Positions 11,196 to 23,964 of a stretch of DNA of 64,000 nucleotides are shown in pieces. A model generated the notes under the pieces. That model saw only the letters and a program-made list of their open reading frames with translations, had not been told where the DNA came from and made no database searches. The DNA comes from Bimuria novae-zelandiae CBS 107.79 (lineage: Eukaryota > Ascomycota > Dothideomycetes > Pleosporales > Didymosphaeriaceae). The number at the start of each line of letters is the position of its first letter. Within the stretch, counting starts at the first letter, position 1. Position numbers and translations under genes: made by a program. Location of the stretch: contig ML976743.1 of NCBI GenBank assembly GCA_010015655.1, positions 62,001 to 126,000 on the forward strand, read 5' to 3'.

Positions 11196-11492
11196 TAATT
11201 AGCGTGCTATTAGTCGGCTTTACTTATATCTCTAGCTAACTTTATACGTAATAATAGCTTATTACTAAAAGTTTATATAACGCTAGTAGAGTAAAAATTG
11301 CTATAAAGTTTTATTAAATACGTACTTTTGCCTATATGTATTTATTAGTAGTAAATTAACCGCTATAGATCGTTTTATAATAACTAAAAGCTTATAGTTA
11401 ACCTTTTATAAGTATTATTCACCTTATCCTCGTAGCTATATTACTATGCCACGTCTAAAATAAATGTAGCTATCGCTATATTTGTAAAAAGC

Positions 11493-11915
11493 TGTTAAGC
11501 CCTTCGGGATAGCTAGTCCTAAAGGTGGCTAGGGTTAGTTCTTAGGTAAGAGTAATATTAAAGTAAATAACAGTTATTAATAGCTCGCGCGTATTAAGAG
11601 GGTTATTAGTATTAAAGATAATATATAGTTATAGATAAATTAACTAGAGCTAAAGTATAATCTAAATAATAAATTAATAAACTAGGTTAAATATAAGTAT
11701 AGAGGGACTATACTTAGCATTCCTATATATATAACTAATCCTATAATATCCTATAGTTCCATGCTATCCTAAACGTGGTACATGTAGGATCCCATGGTAT
11801 AGTCACGTGATCCTTAATGTCCCATAATCTTGGCATGTGGGACATCGTGGAACAGTAGCGCCACCTTTTATTATAAAGTACCTATTGTCGTTCCGTTAAA
11901 CCTGGGATCCTAACA
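11493..11915 (-). repeat. Solo gypsy LTR (423 bp), same family as the 4,469-4,944 LTR
   Basis: It aligns along its length with the gypsy 5' LTR, starting TGTTAGGATC on the minus strand and ending GGGCTTAACA. It is flanked by AAAGC (11,488-11,492) and AAACC (11,916-11,920), a 5-bp target duplication with one mismatch. There is no gag or pol next to it, so it is a solo LTR left by recombination. It lacks the 53-bp repeats of the other copy. Confidence 0.82.
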
Positions 11916-13471
11916 AAACCTTTAAGTTCCTGAATAATTTACTGTTAGTATTTAAAGCGCCTTTTAAAGTTAAGAACTTTATAGCATCTTATACCTATCT
12001 TAGTAAGCTATAGGCCTTAAGTTCTTATTTTAATATTGATTAAACTTACTTTTAGTACAGTAAGAAGCTCTTACAGGCCTTATAGGTTAAGTATAAAGTT
12101 AAAAGTAAGATATAAATACTGGATAAACGCTAGATTATATCTATTTAGACTTATAGTATAGAACTTAATTTTATTAATAATAATAATGTAAAGTTAACGC
12201 TGTTTCTTCAGAAGGAGTACTATATAAGTAGAAAAATCCTTAATATTAAATAGTTAATAGTATCTCGTATATTAAGAAGCACCTATGGAAGGCTAATAAT
12301 ATTAATTTAAATACTAGCTTATTACTATTACCTAAAGCTTTATAGCTAAGCACTTTATAGTAATATATTACCGTCCTTACTATAGGAGGTAGTAGTAACG
12401 TCTATTACCTTTACTAGTAGAAGGAAGAGTTATAGTTAGTATATATAAATTAAGTAGTAATTAATAACTTACGCTTTAATATATCAGGATATCTATTAAT
12501 AAGGGGCTTACTAACTTGAAACTAAATTTTACTACTTTTTGCCCTATCTATAAGCCCTATTACTTTTTTAAAATATATAATATCCCGCCTTAAGAATAGA
12601 AAGTAGAAAATTGTAAACAGTTTAAGTACTTTAGTAAGTAAAATAAATATAAGTTATAATATATAAAGCTTACTAAATAATATAGGCTTTTTAAAATTTA
12701 TTATCTGCTTTATTAATAAGTAGTACTATTACAGCACCATGCCAAGACCCTAAAGATAGGTGGATTTAGGAGAACTAATAGAGATCTAAATCTTACTAAC
12801 GCGTCTTTTAGATGCCAAACGCTAGTAACGCGACCTACTTATAACTTTTTAGGCTCTATTGTATAATTATATAGGCGCTATATAAGCTTAGATTATCCTT
12901 AAAGTTGTTCGTGAGTACGATTTTACCTAAAAACTCTATTAATTTTTAGGGGATAACATTGTAAATAATAGTATAATATTTATTAATAAGCTTAAAGCTA
13001 TTACAGCCTAAGACCTTCTATATTAGCACCTAGTACTAAATACGTTATAGTAAATATATAGTTAACTTTATTACGAAAGCTTTTATATATAGTAATAGTA
13101 ATAGTAAATTTAAAAAATATTTAGCATAGTTATTACCTAACGAGTAATACGTTTTATTTTATAATCATAGTACTATTAGCAAGATCTATAATTTTATAAA
13201 CGTGATTTATAATTTTTATAAAAGAAGTCGCCTCTTTTAAAATATATAACACTTAGTACATAATAAAAATAAGTTTTTTAGCTTCTTTATTTTTAATTTA
13301 GTTAAAAATAATAGTATCCGCTAGTACAGCGTTTATCTTATATTACTTTATTATAGAAAGCTTTATAAACCTATTTAATAATTCTTTAAGCACGTCTAAA
13401 ATACTAATTATACTATAAATAATAAAGACTCCCCTATAATTAACGCGCTATTAGACGATTAGTAAAATATA
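11916..13471. other. AT-rich RIPed DNA, probably the 5' part of the hAT relic
   Basis: No open frame survives. Short readable pieces near 12,600-12,900 could be the N-terminal region of a hAT-type transposase, because the C-terminal part of one is clear at 15,900-16,690 and a pogo element sits between. The sequence is too mutated to place a start or a terminal repeat. Confidence 0.4.
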
Positions 13472-13739
13472 ATGTGGTTTATCAGCATTCGGATTATATC
13501 AGCACTTGGATTACTTTTCTCCACTATTACACCTCCTAACTTTAACATGCAATTTCTTTACAACAATAAATAGTAGCGTAATTAAAAGAAGCTAGAATAT
13601 TCCTAGCTATTAATATAATCTAATTACTAAAAAAAATAAGTATATAACGCGTAGCTTAGCTTTATAATATACTATTTTCCTTCTTTTGTAGTAGAATAGC
13701 GGGCGCAACGCTAGGAAAAGAATTAAAATTAAAATTATA

Positions 13740-15440
13740 TATTTTAGATATATTTAAAGAGAGTGTCTTTATTAAGTATATCTTAAATTTAGATAATTAA
13801 GGATTTCCTCCCTAACTTAAAGATATAGAAGATATAGCTAACTATATCTTTGCGTCGCGTGGAGCGCGACGCGTTGGCAAGCTCTAGGCGTATTACTTTG
13901 TAAAACGCACCTTAGAGCTAAAGACGCGTTTTTCACGTTCCTATGACTTCTAGAGGGTCCTATGCGAAGAACCGAAGCTTATCGAAGACCAGTTCTAGCT
14001 TATAATAAACATAAAAGCTAAGTATGACATATAAGATGGCGATATATAGAACTTTAACCAAACAGGCTTTATAATAGGCATTATCTGCGACTATATAGTT
14101 ATAACTTAGTCTAATTAAAAGGGTAAAGGCAAGAAAGTATAGCTAGATAACTAAAAATAAGCTATAGTAATTATTTATATTAATAGGAAGAAGGACGATA
14201 TTTTTTTTAAATTATTTAAGACTTATACTACCTTACTAATTAGTATACTAAATGCGGTCTACTAGGCTCCTAAATAATTAAACTTATAAAAAACGTACCG
14301 ATAAATAATACGACTAGCTTAAAATAGATTAAATATTTTAATAAGTATAATAAAAGTTTATTAAAAGGCGTATACTATTCATTAGTACTAAACAGGCACG
14401 AGAGCTATAAGTTAATTAAATTTAAAATTTATTATAAAGCTTATAATATTATAATTATTAGTTTTCCTTTATACTTGTCTTAGCTAATATAGCTACTTAA
14501 TATTAGATAATTTAGTATCTTAAAGCGATTTTATAGTTATAAGATTAATATATTTATTAAATCCTATATTAATTATATTACTAAGGTTAAGTTCTTCGTA
14601 GCCTTCTACAACACCTATATTAAAACTATAATAGTAAAAAGTATTTTAGCTACGTTCCGTGGGGCTAGTTTAATCCTGTATAAGTTTTAGGTAGTTTTAT
14701 TAAAGCTAGACGTTAAGTTATAAATGCCTACACCCCTTAAAATGCTTATAGTAAATATTAACTTTTATGTTTCTTAGACGCCGCGCAATTCTATAAAAGG
14801 TTTTTTATAAACTAACTATGTAAAGTTAAAAATTACTAATTATTAAGAAAGCTTGCTAACTATAATTTTAAATATAATTAGTTAAATAGCTAAGGGTATA
14901 GAGGTATTTATTGGAACAAGGTCCCTCTAGTAGTATGACTACTATGAATAACCGAGTAGGTGAGGGACAAGGCGGGGTGGCTGCAACGTATTGTATTGAC
15001 TATCGTGTATAGCGTACTAGATTAAACAAGCTATCGTGAGGTACAATCTGTACAATCGAGCAGGGACCACCAGGCTTGGCACTCTTCTGTACAGCAAGTA
15101 CCACAAGCCTACCTTCCACCAATCTGGACTGAACCCATATATTCTCAACAGTATTAGCGTATACGGTCACCTTATTAACTATAGAAAATAAGCCCCTTTA
15201 GAAGGCAAATAAGGTACTAAGTAAGCGTTAAAAGGTAAAAAAGACACATCCGTAGTAAGGAAAAGCACTTAGTGTAGAGAATAAGCAAGATATAATAGCT
15301 TAAAAAGACGTAGAGGCTATATTAAAGGTAAATAGGTGCTTTTAGGACGGTGGTGGAGGATTAGGTTAGCTAACTTTACGATAATGTGGCAACTATAGAG
15401 AAACTAGATAGAATATATTAATATGCCCGGCTAATATAAA
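13740..15440 (+). pseudogene. Pogo-family transposase (HTH_Tnp_Tc5, DDE_1, CCHC tail)
   Basis: Readable family landmarks: a CENP-B-type DNA-binding part near 13,850-13,910 (SRGARRVGKL); NFNQTGFIIG near 14,050 (family form NFDQTGFMMG, with Asp now Asn); the AFRGAGLIL-like segment near 14,650-14,690; and the terminal CG-N-x-RETGHN-like zinc knuckle near 15,385-15,420. A solo LTR at 14,909-15,150 splits the frame. Nonsense codons occur every few dozen bases. The copy is dead. Confidence 0.8.
14909..15150 (-). repeat. Solo copia-type LTR (242 bp) with perfect 5-bp duplication
   Basis: On the minus strand it begins TGTTGAGAATATATGGG and ends CCTTGTTCCAATA, the last CA having become TA. GTATT lies on both sides (14,904-14,908 and 15,151-15,155). 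The transposase frame of the host pogo element continues on both sides. It is more GC-rich than its surroundings and only lightly mutated. Confidence 0.88.
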
Positions 15441-15687
15441 GATATTTAATAAGCTTATAAATAAGCTAGTTTAGTTTATTAAAGCGTTGTAGTTAAGTAA
15501 TTAAAGTTAGGAGGTGCGATAGTAGGGAAAAGTAATCTAAGTGCTAATAAACCACGTTAATCTTTATTATAACGTAAGTTTTAAGGCGTTTTATAAAAAT
15601 ATAAAGTTATTAAAGGGTAACGTTAGTAGTAGCGGATTTAAAAGCTTATAGTAAATAATTATTAATCTGTAAGAAATCTACGTGTTT

Positions 15688-15688
<1 letters not shown>

Positions 15689-15732
<44 letters not shown>

Positions 15733-15812
15733 NNNNNNNNNNNNNNNNNNNNNNNNNNNNNNNNNNNNNNNNNNNNNNNNNNNNNNNNNNNNNNNNNNNN
15801 NNNNNNNNNNNN

Positions 15813-15856
<44 letters not shown>
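15689..15856. repeat. TAA microsatellite spanning an assembly gap
   Basis: About 44 bp of perfect TAA/AAT repeat lies on each side of an 80-bp run of N (15,733-15,812). The gap length is a placeholder and the true array length is unknown. Reading frames that cross the gap are artefacts. Confidence 0.97.
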
Positions 15857-15859
15857 GTA

Positions 15860-16690
15860 TTTATTAAATTATGGGCTTTAATTAATATAACTATATAGTC
15901 TTTAGCGTTATGCTCGCCCTTAAGAAGCTTATTACGTATTTTAAAAAGTTTATTTTTAATACTTTAATATTACTTTATTATACTGCGACTACATTTTACC
16001 CGTTTTTATAACTTTTCTAGTTTACGATTTACTAGCGAAGGCATGAGCTCTGGCATAAAAAGGCAGAAAAGTCTATTAAAGATATTGTTAAATAATACTT
16101 AAAGACAGAGAATCTCTATAAGAGAAAGAATAATAAGTAGCTACTTAAATTACTTAGTAAACGTAAAGTCCCTAGCGTGTACGCTAGCAATAATTAATTA
16201 ATTTATATAATATAAATTAATAATTATTTTTTTACTAGTAAGAAAAGCTTTAAGTAGTAAAAATATATAATATAGCTAAATAAGTACTTTAATAGTTTTT
16301 ATAAGGATAAACTTACTATATTAGCGTCCCCTAATTTAGTAGCTCTACTTTAAGATCTACACAGCTAGTAGACAGGGATAGGGCAGAAACGTTACCTAAT
16401 TATCTATAAAATGGCAATGGATCACCTCTCCGTGCCAGCCACCTCATGCGACTGCGAGCGCTGTTTCTCCTCCGTCAAACGTACAGTCACGTGCGATCGC
16501 AATCCACTGTCCCTAGCGGTGATATAAGCTCTCCAGCTTCAAAACAACTGGCTGAGGAGAGACGCCGTCACAAGTTACCTCACCCAGCTGGTTGCCCACA
16601 TCGTCAAGAAGGATGGAGAGTAGCAGAAGGAGCAGAAGAAGGGCGACCTCCCCGGCGACCTCTCCACCAATTTCCTTCCCGATTAGGCAA
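15860..16690 (+). pseudogene. hAT-family transposase C-terminal remnant
   Basis: The frame ending near 16,690 reads HLSVPATSCDCERCFSSVKR at about 16,420-16,480, then ALQLQNNWLRRDAV and LVAHIVKKDGE. This is the C-terminal dimerisation region (Dimer_Tnp_hAT) of hAT transposases. Upstream, near 16,040, WHKKAEKSIKDIV fits the same family. The last 300 bp are much less RIP-altered than the rest. The element's 3' terminal repeat should lie between about 16,690 and 16,860 but I could not define it. It ends against a truncated arylsulfatase gene. Confidence 0.75.
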
Positions 16691-16870
16691 TTTGTATACA
16701 TTCTATGGCCTGTACGGCCAGAAATTCGATCTCTACGCTGTACGTAACGCACCTCCCTCACTGTCTTGGCGTGCCGTACGTACATATTTCCCCCTACTAT
16801 CCGCACGAACGTACAGGAGCTCGGTGCGGTGCGGAGTACTGTACGTTGAAAGCGCTGGTGAGAGGTCGGA

Positions 16871-17942
<1,072 letters not shown>

Positions 17943-19617
17943 ATGGCGGGCACGGGATCTCCGGAGAAGCGCTCCATCGGCCAAATTGCACGATACTTCA
18001 ATTTCCGTCTCGCATATAGCTGCGGCATCATTGCTCTATCTCGGTCAATTTGGCCTCGACCAGGGCGTTTCCAACAAAATGTACGCTCTAGACCCATTCA
18101 TCAGGAAGTTTGGTGGTCGCCAGAATCCGTCGACAGGCATGTAAGTCATTGACGTCTAGGAGCCAACCATATTCCCATGAGGCAACTGCTAGCAAACCTT
18201 AGCTGGTCTCTACCGGATTCCTACCTTTCGCTCCTCAATAGCTCAACGTACATTGGCTTCGCCTTCGGTCTCGTCACTGGCAACATCCTCTCCGGTAAAT
18301 TCGGACGAATGACGTGCTTCTTGGTCATGTGCACATGGGCGGAGATTGGAGGGATCATCCTCATAACATCGCAATACCGATGGCAAATGGTAGTCGGCCG
18401 TATCGTAGCATATGTCTACATTGGTATGGAGCTCGCACTTGTGCCGGTCCTCCAATCCGAGCTCACCCCCGCACCCGTACATGGATTCATCGTTGGAACG
18501 TACCAATCATCGTTGGCGCTGGGTTCACTTATTGGTGCCCTCGTAATTCGTGGCACGAGAACACTATCCAGTGAGAAAGCGTTTCGGATTCCACTTGGCA
18601 TTCTCTTCATTATTCCCACCCTCCTTTTCTGTGGCATATGATTCGTTCCCGAGTCGCCTCGTTGGCTGTTATCCAAGGGACGAGAGGAGGAAGCCATGCA
18701 CTCCCTTCGCCTCCTGCGCGAGGGGCGGTACAACGAAGAGGAGATTGAGGCCGAGTTTCGCGAGTTCAAGAGCATGCTCAACAGGACCGTGGAGAAGGGG
18801 AGGTTTGCCGACCTCATCCGGGGAGCGAACTTAAAGCGAACCTTGATCGTCATCGGCGTGAATATCTTCCTGCAGCTTACCGGCCAGAATTTTGCCATTC
18901 TCTACGGTTCCGTATTCATCAAGAGTACCGGCGCTGTCGATCCCTTCGCCATGACTTCCATCAACGCAGGTATCGGCATCGTTGCTGTACATCTCTGGCA
19001 GTTTCACACAGATAAAACGGGTAGTAAGTACGTACTGTTTTCGGATTTTCAATCTTTGCGCGCCACATGGAAACTAACAATCATGGTAGGCCTCTCATGC
19101 TGCTCGGCGCCATCTTGCAAACGTGTGCTCTATTCACAATGGGCGGCTTGGGTACTCCTGCGGCCCCAACGCTAGGCATGAGAACTGGCATCATCGCCGT
19201 GCTGAGCATATTTACCTTCAGCTTCAGCCTCGGTTGGGCGCCACTCTCTCACGTGGTATCAGCAGAGATTCCGGCGCAGCATTTACGTGATAAGACGTAT
19301 GCGATCGGTGCCGTTTTCAACATTACAATACAGTTCGCTGTTTCCTTCAGTATTCCCTATTTCATCAACGCGGAAATGTGAATCTGGGCGGCAAGGTCGG
19401 GTTCATTTTCGGAACCACGGCAGCCTTCGCGACACTATTTACTTGGTTCTGCATCCTAGAACGCGGCGGAAAGACTCTGGAGGATATCGACGAGCTGTTC
19501 TTGGAAGGTGTGAAAATTAGAGATTTTGGCAAGACGCAGCCAAGCCGACATATGGAACCACTTGAGGATGAGGACGGGAAGATCGTTGTTACCACAGTAA
19601 AGGAAGCGGCTGTGTAA
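17943..19617 (+). pseudogene. MFS sugar transporter, broken
   Basis: Encodes a plasma-membrane sugar:proton symporter of the fungal hexose/lactose permease family. The start MAGTGSPEKRSIGQIARYFN at 17,943 is followed by a GLDQG segment in another frame (about 18,050), a long membrane domain (18,195-18,640), the sugar-transporter signature PESPRWL (about 18,652), and a second helix set (19,090-19,380), ending at TAA 19,615-19,617. Introns are likely after 18,140 (GTAAGT) and near 19,020-19,085. The lesions are a frameshift near 18,040, TGA at 18,639-18,641 where the family has Trp before FVPESPRWL, and a 1-bp loss near 19,379 (INAEM then NLGGKVGF). It converges with the Zn2Cys6 gene 79 bp downstream. 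Sequencing error cannot be excluded, but three independent lesions suggest decay. Confidence 0.82.
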
Positions 19618-19695
19618 TGTATGTGACAATATAGACACAGACGCAAAACGAAATTGAAGCTTGATGGAGTGGACGCTGGTGAGCAGTGAAGAAGA

Positions 19696-21444
19696 TCAGG
19701 CTGCCACTCCAAGACGACCACATATAGTTTGAAATATGTGTTCCAATATCGAGCGCATAGCTTGGACGTCCGTTAATTGTGTTTCCCACTTGACTAGGGT
19801 TGCGACGGCAATTGAAACAAGAGATATCCAATCGCTAGGTGGTGGTACATTGTCATCAGCCTTCAACACTGACCCTAATATGCACAGAGCGTAGTCAAAA
19901 CTTCTCCAGCAGCAAAACCAGGTTCCACCGCGACAATGATGGCGATGGTAGTGCATGATGCCAGTCGCGCAGACAGACATGCTCTCTTGTGCAAAAGACC
20001 TGGTCAGATGAGACAATTCCTGGCTACTTGAGCGATGAAGGGCAAAGAAAAGGAATGGTCGCAGGGCGTACGCCTGCCACTCGAACATGCGGCCGTTGAG
20101 ATAGAAGGCATACTCATTCGCAGCCAGTTTACTAGGGTGAGATCTGAGAGAATCAGGACGATGCGTATACCAAGCTGAAATCTGCAGTTGGGTTTCTTGA
20201 TAGTCTTGTTGGAGAGAAGGGTTGTTTTCGAGCCAGTGAGATTCTCCTTTGCGATAGAGAAGCCATAACATGTCGTTCATGGTTCGCCTCAAGAAGATTT
20301 CAGCCAAGGGAAGCACCTGCTTCGGCCTGGTGTGAAATATTAGGCGGGGCAGGGAACATTGAATCGGCTCGCACATAGTCTTCGATACCGCTGGGCCTGA
20401 GAGGAAGCTCTACAAGCAGCTCGCTCTCAGCTTTGAAGATGGCCCAAAAAGCTCGTTGAACAAGTTTCTGCTCCGCTGCATTTGTAGAAAATTTATCATC
20501 GAGCATGCGTAGTCGATTTTGGCGCTTCCAAAGGGTCTGCAGTCGCACTGAGGCCTCTTGGATGTGCAGCCATGCTTGTAAGGGACCAAAAGCATATTTC
20601 TCGTGAATGGAAGCAAGGAAAAGGCTCTGGCTATCGACAAGCGAGCAGCCTAGCAGGCCGAATCCTTTTTTCGCGGCAAGGTAGAAAACCTTGGCAGATG
20701 CTATGCTCTCCGTATGTTCTTTGGTAGTTATTGGGCTTGGTTGATCAGTGACAGCCTCGTCCCATGGTGAAGTATAGTAGGCCAATGCACAACCAACTAA
20801 CTGGCAGCCACGTTAGCTGCATGTAACCACAATAGTAAAGTATACATACGACAAGACAAGAATTGCCGTCCCAGCCAAGGCCTTGCTCAGAGGCATGTTT
20901 GGCATACTGCATCAACTCCCTACCTTCTAGGATGGGGTTGCGAGCGTTGACGTGTGCAAGGAATTTGCGGCATAGAGGCAGCAAGGAGTGGTCTTCAACG
21001 ATGGCACCAGCAGGGTCGCCAGTGCTGTGCGACGAACCAGCGGCGCACTCCAGCGCAAAGGATTCGATAGCCGCATCGGATGGATCGACAATTCCTTGAA
21101 AGATGGGCCATTGCAGAATGCTCTCGCATCGCGTAGCTGAGTAGGATGGTGGACTTAATGATGTAGTCGGGAGGGTAGCAGGCTGTGCGCGTGAAGACGC
21201 GGTCGTTAAGCCCGCGGGTGCCTGAGACACTACCGTGTTCGCTTGCAGCATCTTGACGTTGTCTAGGCGGCTGAGAATTTCGCGCTCCGCTGGCGTCCCT
21301 TCCACTTGAAGCTCTTCTTCGGCTGTATCATTCCATATACAACGCCCTTCGTGACGCTGGCCGAAGCCGCACACAGGCTTGGCTCCATCGCAGCGTGTCT
21401 TTCGCAAGCGGCAGAACTGGCAAGCGATAATAACGCGCTTTCGA
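19696..21444 (-). pseudogene. Zn2Cys6 fungal-type transcription factor, probably broken
   Basis: The N-terminal DNA-binding part reads RRKRVIIACQFCRLRKTRCD (about 21,385-21,444). In the binuclear cluster the fifth Cys position is Gly (VCGFGQRHEGRC). No in-frame ATG is visible because TGA stops the frame upstream, so exon 1 is unplaced. An intron at 20,801-20,849 (GTATGT...CCAG) joins GNSCLV to LVGCALAYY. A frameshift lies near 20,330, between PAPPNIS and LPLAEIFLRR. The middle region (19,700-20,750) resembles the fungal-specific regulatory domain, including GTWFCCW. A role as local regulator of the neighbouring sugar transporter is inference. Confidence 0.75.
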
Positions 21445-21485
21445 CGCGTGAGCTTGTCGGAGGCAGGTTGTTGTCAGCGGCGTCG

Positions 21486-21540
21486 CGTCAAACCAGGTTC
21501 CATCAAGTAGACCCAAACCAGGTTCCATCAAAGTAGACCC
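21486..21540. repeat. Tandem duplication of about 26-27 bp at the 5' end of the Zn2Cys6 gene
   Basis: AAACCAGGTTCCATCAAGTA occurs twice in a row, the second copy with one extra A, both followed by GACCC. It lies just upstream of the zinc-cluster exon, where the missing first exon should be. Confidence 0.8.
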
Positions 21541-21699
21541 GTCCTGTGTGCAGTAGCAGAGATGGTGCAGATAGGCTGTAGCGGGAAGGACGGAGATGAC
21601 CGCGGGTAGCTATTGCCTTTCGGCTCGATTCGGCATAGTCGCACGTCGTCTGTTGGCAGGTGGGGTGTTGGCATGCCATGCGACTATGGAAAAAGTCTT

Positions 21700-22770
21700 G
21701 GACAGAATAGTCAATGTGTTATGTAAAATTTTTATAGCCTTTATATATTTTAGAATTTTAGATCTATTTAATAATTTTATTTAATATATACTAAACGTGT
21801 TTTAAACGTATTTTGAATATATTTTAAAAGTAATATTAATACTGGCTTATAAATATTAATTATATATAATTTATTACCCGGTTTTAATACTAACTTTTCT
21901 AAATAAACTTAATAGGATTCTTCTTTCCTTTATTCTAAGTATAATTAAATTCAAACATATCTGTGATATATTTATTAATAAAATAACTTCATTAGTTAGA
22001 CCCTTTTTTTACTTTTGTTAATGTTTAACTATTAAAAGGCTTTATAAATTCTATCTATAATATAATATAATATAGAGACTTACTTTATATTAAGTATATT
22101 TTAACTTTAAAGAGAAAAGAAATAGTCTATAAAGGCGATAACGTATCTAATAAGCGAGCGGTCCACCCTACTAACTTTTTATAACGCTTTACCTATTAAA
22201 TATAATAGCTTTACTAGATATGGCTTAATTACTTTATAATGAAGTAGATATCTCTTTAACTATCCTTACTATATAATAAAACAACGTATAAAGTATACTG
22301 TAAACTATATAAGTATATAGCGACACCTAAATTGTATCGGCGCTGGTCGTCCAAAGGATCTGTTTAGGCGTTTCTACTCAGAGGCATGTTGGAGTGCGTG
22401 GATAAGAATGTAGCCAAGAATGTATTGAGTGCCATAGGCCTGATACGAAAGGATACCAAAAAGGTACTAAACTACATACAATAAACAAGGAAAGTATATA
22501 CCTAAGTGCTTAGTAAATATTATTTTAGAGAGCTAAATGCTAAAGAACAGGGAAGGTTATCTAATAAACTAAAAGGCTAGTCTAATAAGGAACCTTAGTA
22601 AAAGGATAGTATAATAGATCTAATAAGGGTCTAATACGGAGTGGTATTAGAAAAACAATCTTAAAGACCGAAGCCGATCCGAATCGGATTAGTGTCAGGG
22701 AAATAGCTTAAATCGTGGATTTTGTAAGTTGGCAACTGGATGGCTGCATTACATAAATAATAGTATAATG
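21700..22770. other. AT-rich RIPed repeat DNA, unassigned
   Basis: There is an abrupt composition change at about 21,715. No coding frame survives. A less mutated patch at about 22,325-22,460 could be part of an LTR, but no ends or target duplication can be shown. Confidence 0.5.
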
Positions 22771-23095
22771 ATAACGTGCTAGAGTTACTATATAATATAA
22801 TTATAAGCCTAGCTTAAAGAAGCTCACTAAGCTAAAAGAGGAGGTAATTACTAGGCATATACTTAATCTAGATTTGCGAGGATTTTCGCCTACGCTATGT
22901 ACTATGCAAGATATAATTAATAAAGTACTTATTAAGTAAGGCGCTAGAAAAATTAGTAGAAAGTAGTTTTATAAATTTATTAAGTAAATAAATAGTCTTA
23001 CTATATAATTTAATTAGTTACATAAATAATAGAGAGCCTTATATACGGATTTTAAGGCTATTAGGACCTGGTTTAATTTTATAGAGTGTGTCACG
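22770..23095 (+). pseudogene. Pogo transposase N-terminal fragment (CENP-B type HTH)
   Basis: The translation KKLTKLKEEVITRHILNLDL, then RGFSPTLCTMQDIINKVLI, then YTDFKAIRTWFNFIE fits the N-terminal DNA-binding domain of fungal pogo transposases. Several stops are present and the similarity breaks at about 23,095. Together with the C-terminal knuckle at about 24,690-24,740, this suggests one pogo copy split by later insertions. Confidence 0.65.
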
Positions 23096-23516
23096 GTGAC
23101 CTCCCAGGCAATCTAATAGCCTAGACGTACTATTAATAATATTACGATGTCAGACGCGATATAGACAGGCTAGTAATCTAGTAGCTACCTATAGGGCACA
23201 TGGTCTATGCACGATAGAATGCCAAGTCCTTACGCTAGCTACTAAAGGACTATTACTAGGCAAAGCAAGATAGATAAACCTATACTAAATAGGGGAAAGA
23301 GAACTTTTACTCCTTATCTAACGTCTTATACCTATACGTAAATACTAAATGCAGTATATGAATTTAGCCTGCCTAGGCCTAGATATCTATACTTATTACT
23401 CTTGTAATATTACGTTAAATTAACACTATTTAATATAAATAATTAGGCAGACCATACCCTAATAATATTAATGATAATAGAATAAATTAAGATTCTATAA
23501 GAGACCTTTTAACAGA
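23096..23516. other. AT-rich DNA between pogo fragment and inverted-repeat element
   Basis: It starts TGTCACGGTGACCTCCCAGG, which is less RIPed than the rest, and could be part of an inserted element. No frame, paired terminal repeat or target duplication is identifiable. Confidence 0.4.
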
Positions 23517-23964
23517 CCGAGGATGGTAAATAGGTTGGGGTTAGATTGGGGTTAGGTTAAATCTGCATAGACTAGAACACCAAAAACCTAACCTTTACTT
23601 CTTAATATCTTACCTAATATAAGAAATATATTAATACAAATTTTACGAAAGTTGCATATATATGTATAAACAATAATATAGTAAAATTTTAGATAATTTT
23701 AAATACTCTAGAGTCTGCTTTATCTATTATTTATATGTTTTATTTTAATAACTAATTAGAAAACCTAGGGCTAGAGTTAATAGGATTTGCTGAAATTTTA
23801 ATATATTATTCTTTATATACATATATGCATTTTGCATTGAATTTATACTAATTTATCTTTAGTATTAGGTAAGATATGAAGAAGTAAATATCAGATTTTA
23901 GTATTCTAGTTTGTGCGGATCTGACCCAATCCCAACCTACTCCCAACCTATTTACCAGCCTACT
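23517..23964. mobile_element. Inverted-repeat (MITE-like) element, copy 1, about 440 bp
   Basis: The two ends are long (about 85-90 bp) imperfect inverted copies, outermost GGATGGTAAATAGG and CCTATTTACCAGCC. There is no coding frame inside. Almost the whole sequence matches the copy at 37,967-38,422. The exact ends are uncertain by a few bases because no target duplication is visible here. Confidence 0.85.

Larger units (their letters stand above)
13472..15557 (+). mobile_element. Pogo/Fot1-type transposon, heavily RIPed, carrying a solo LTR
   Basis: The left end reads ATGTGGTTTATCAGCA and the right end is its inverted form ACGTGGTTTATTAGCA, with TA at 13,470-13,471 and 15,558-15,559. The inverted repeats continue imperfectly inward, sharing GCACTTGGATTACTTTT-like sequence. 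Inside is a transposase of the fungal pogo family with a C-terminal zinc knuckle. A 242-bp solo copia LTR with its own duplication lies within it. Without that insert the element is about 1.84 kb. Confidence 0.87.

Noticed and set aside
15682..15867. Short frame of Ile/Asn repeats
   Set aside because: It is produced by the TAA microsatellite and the run of N.
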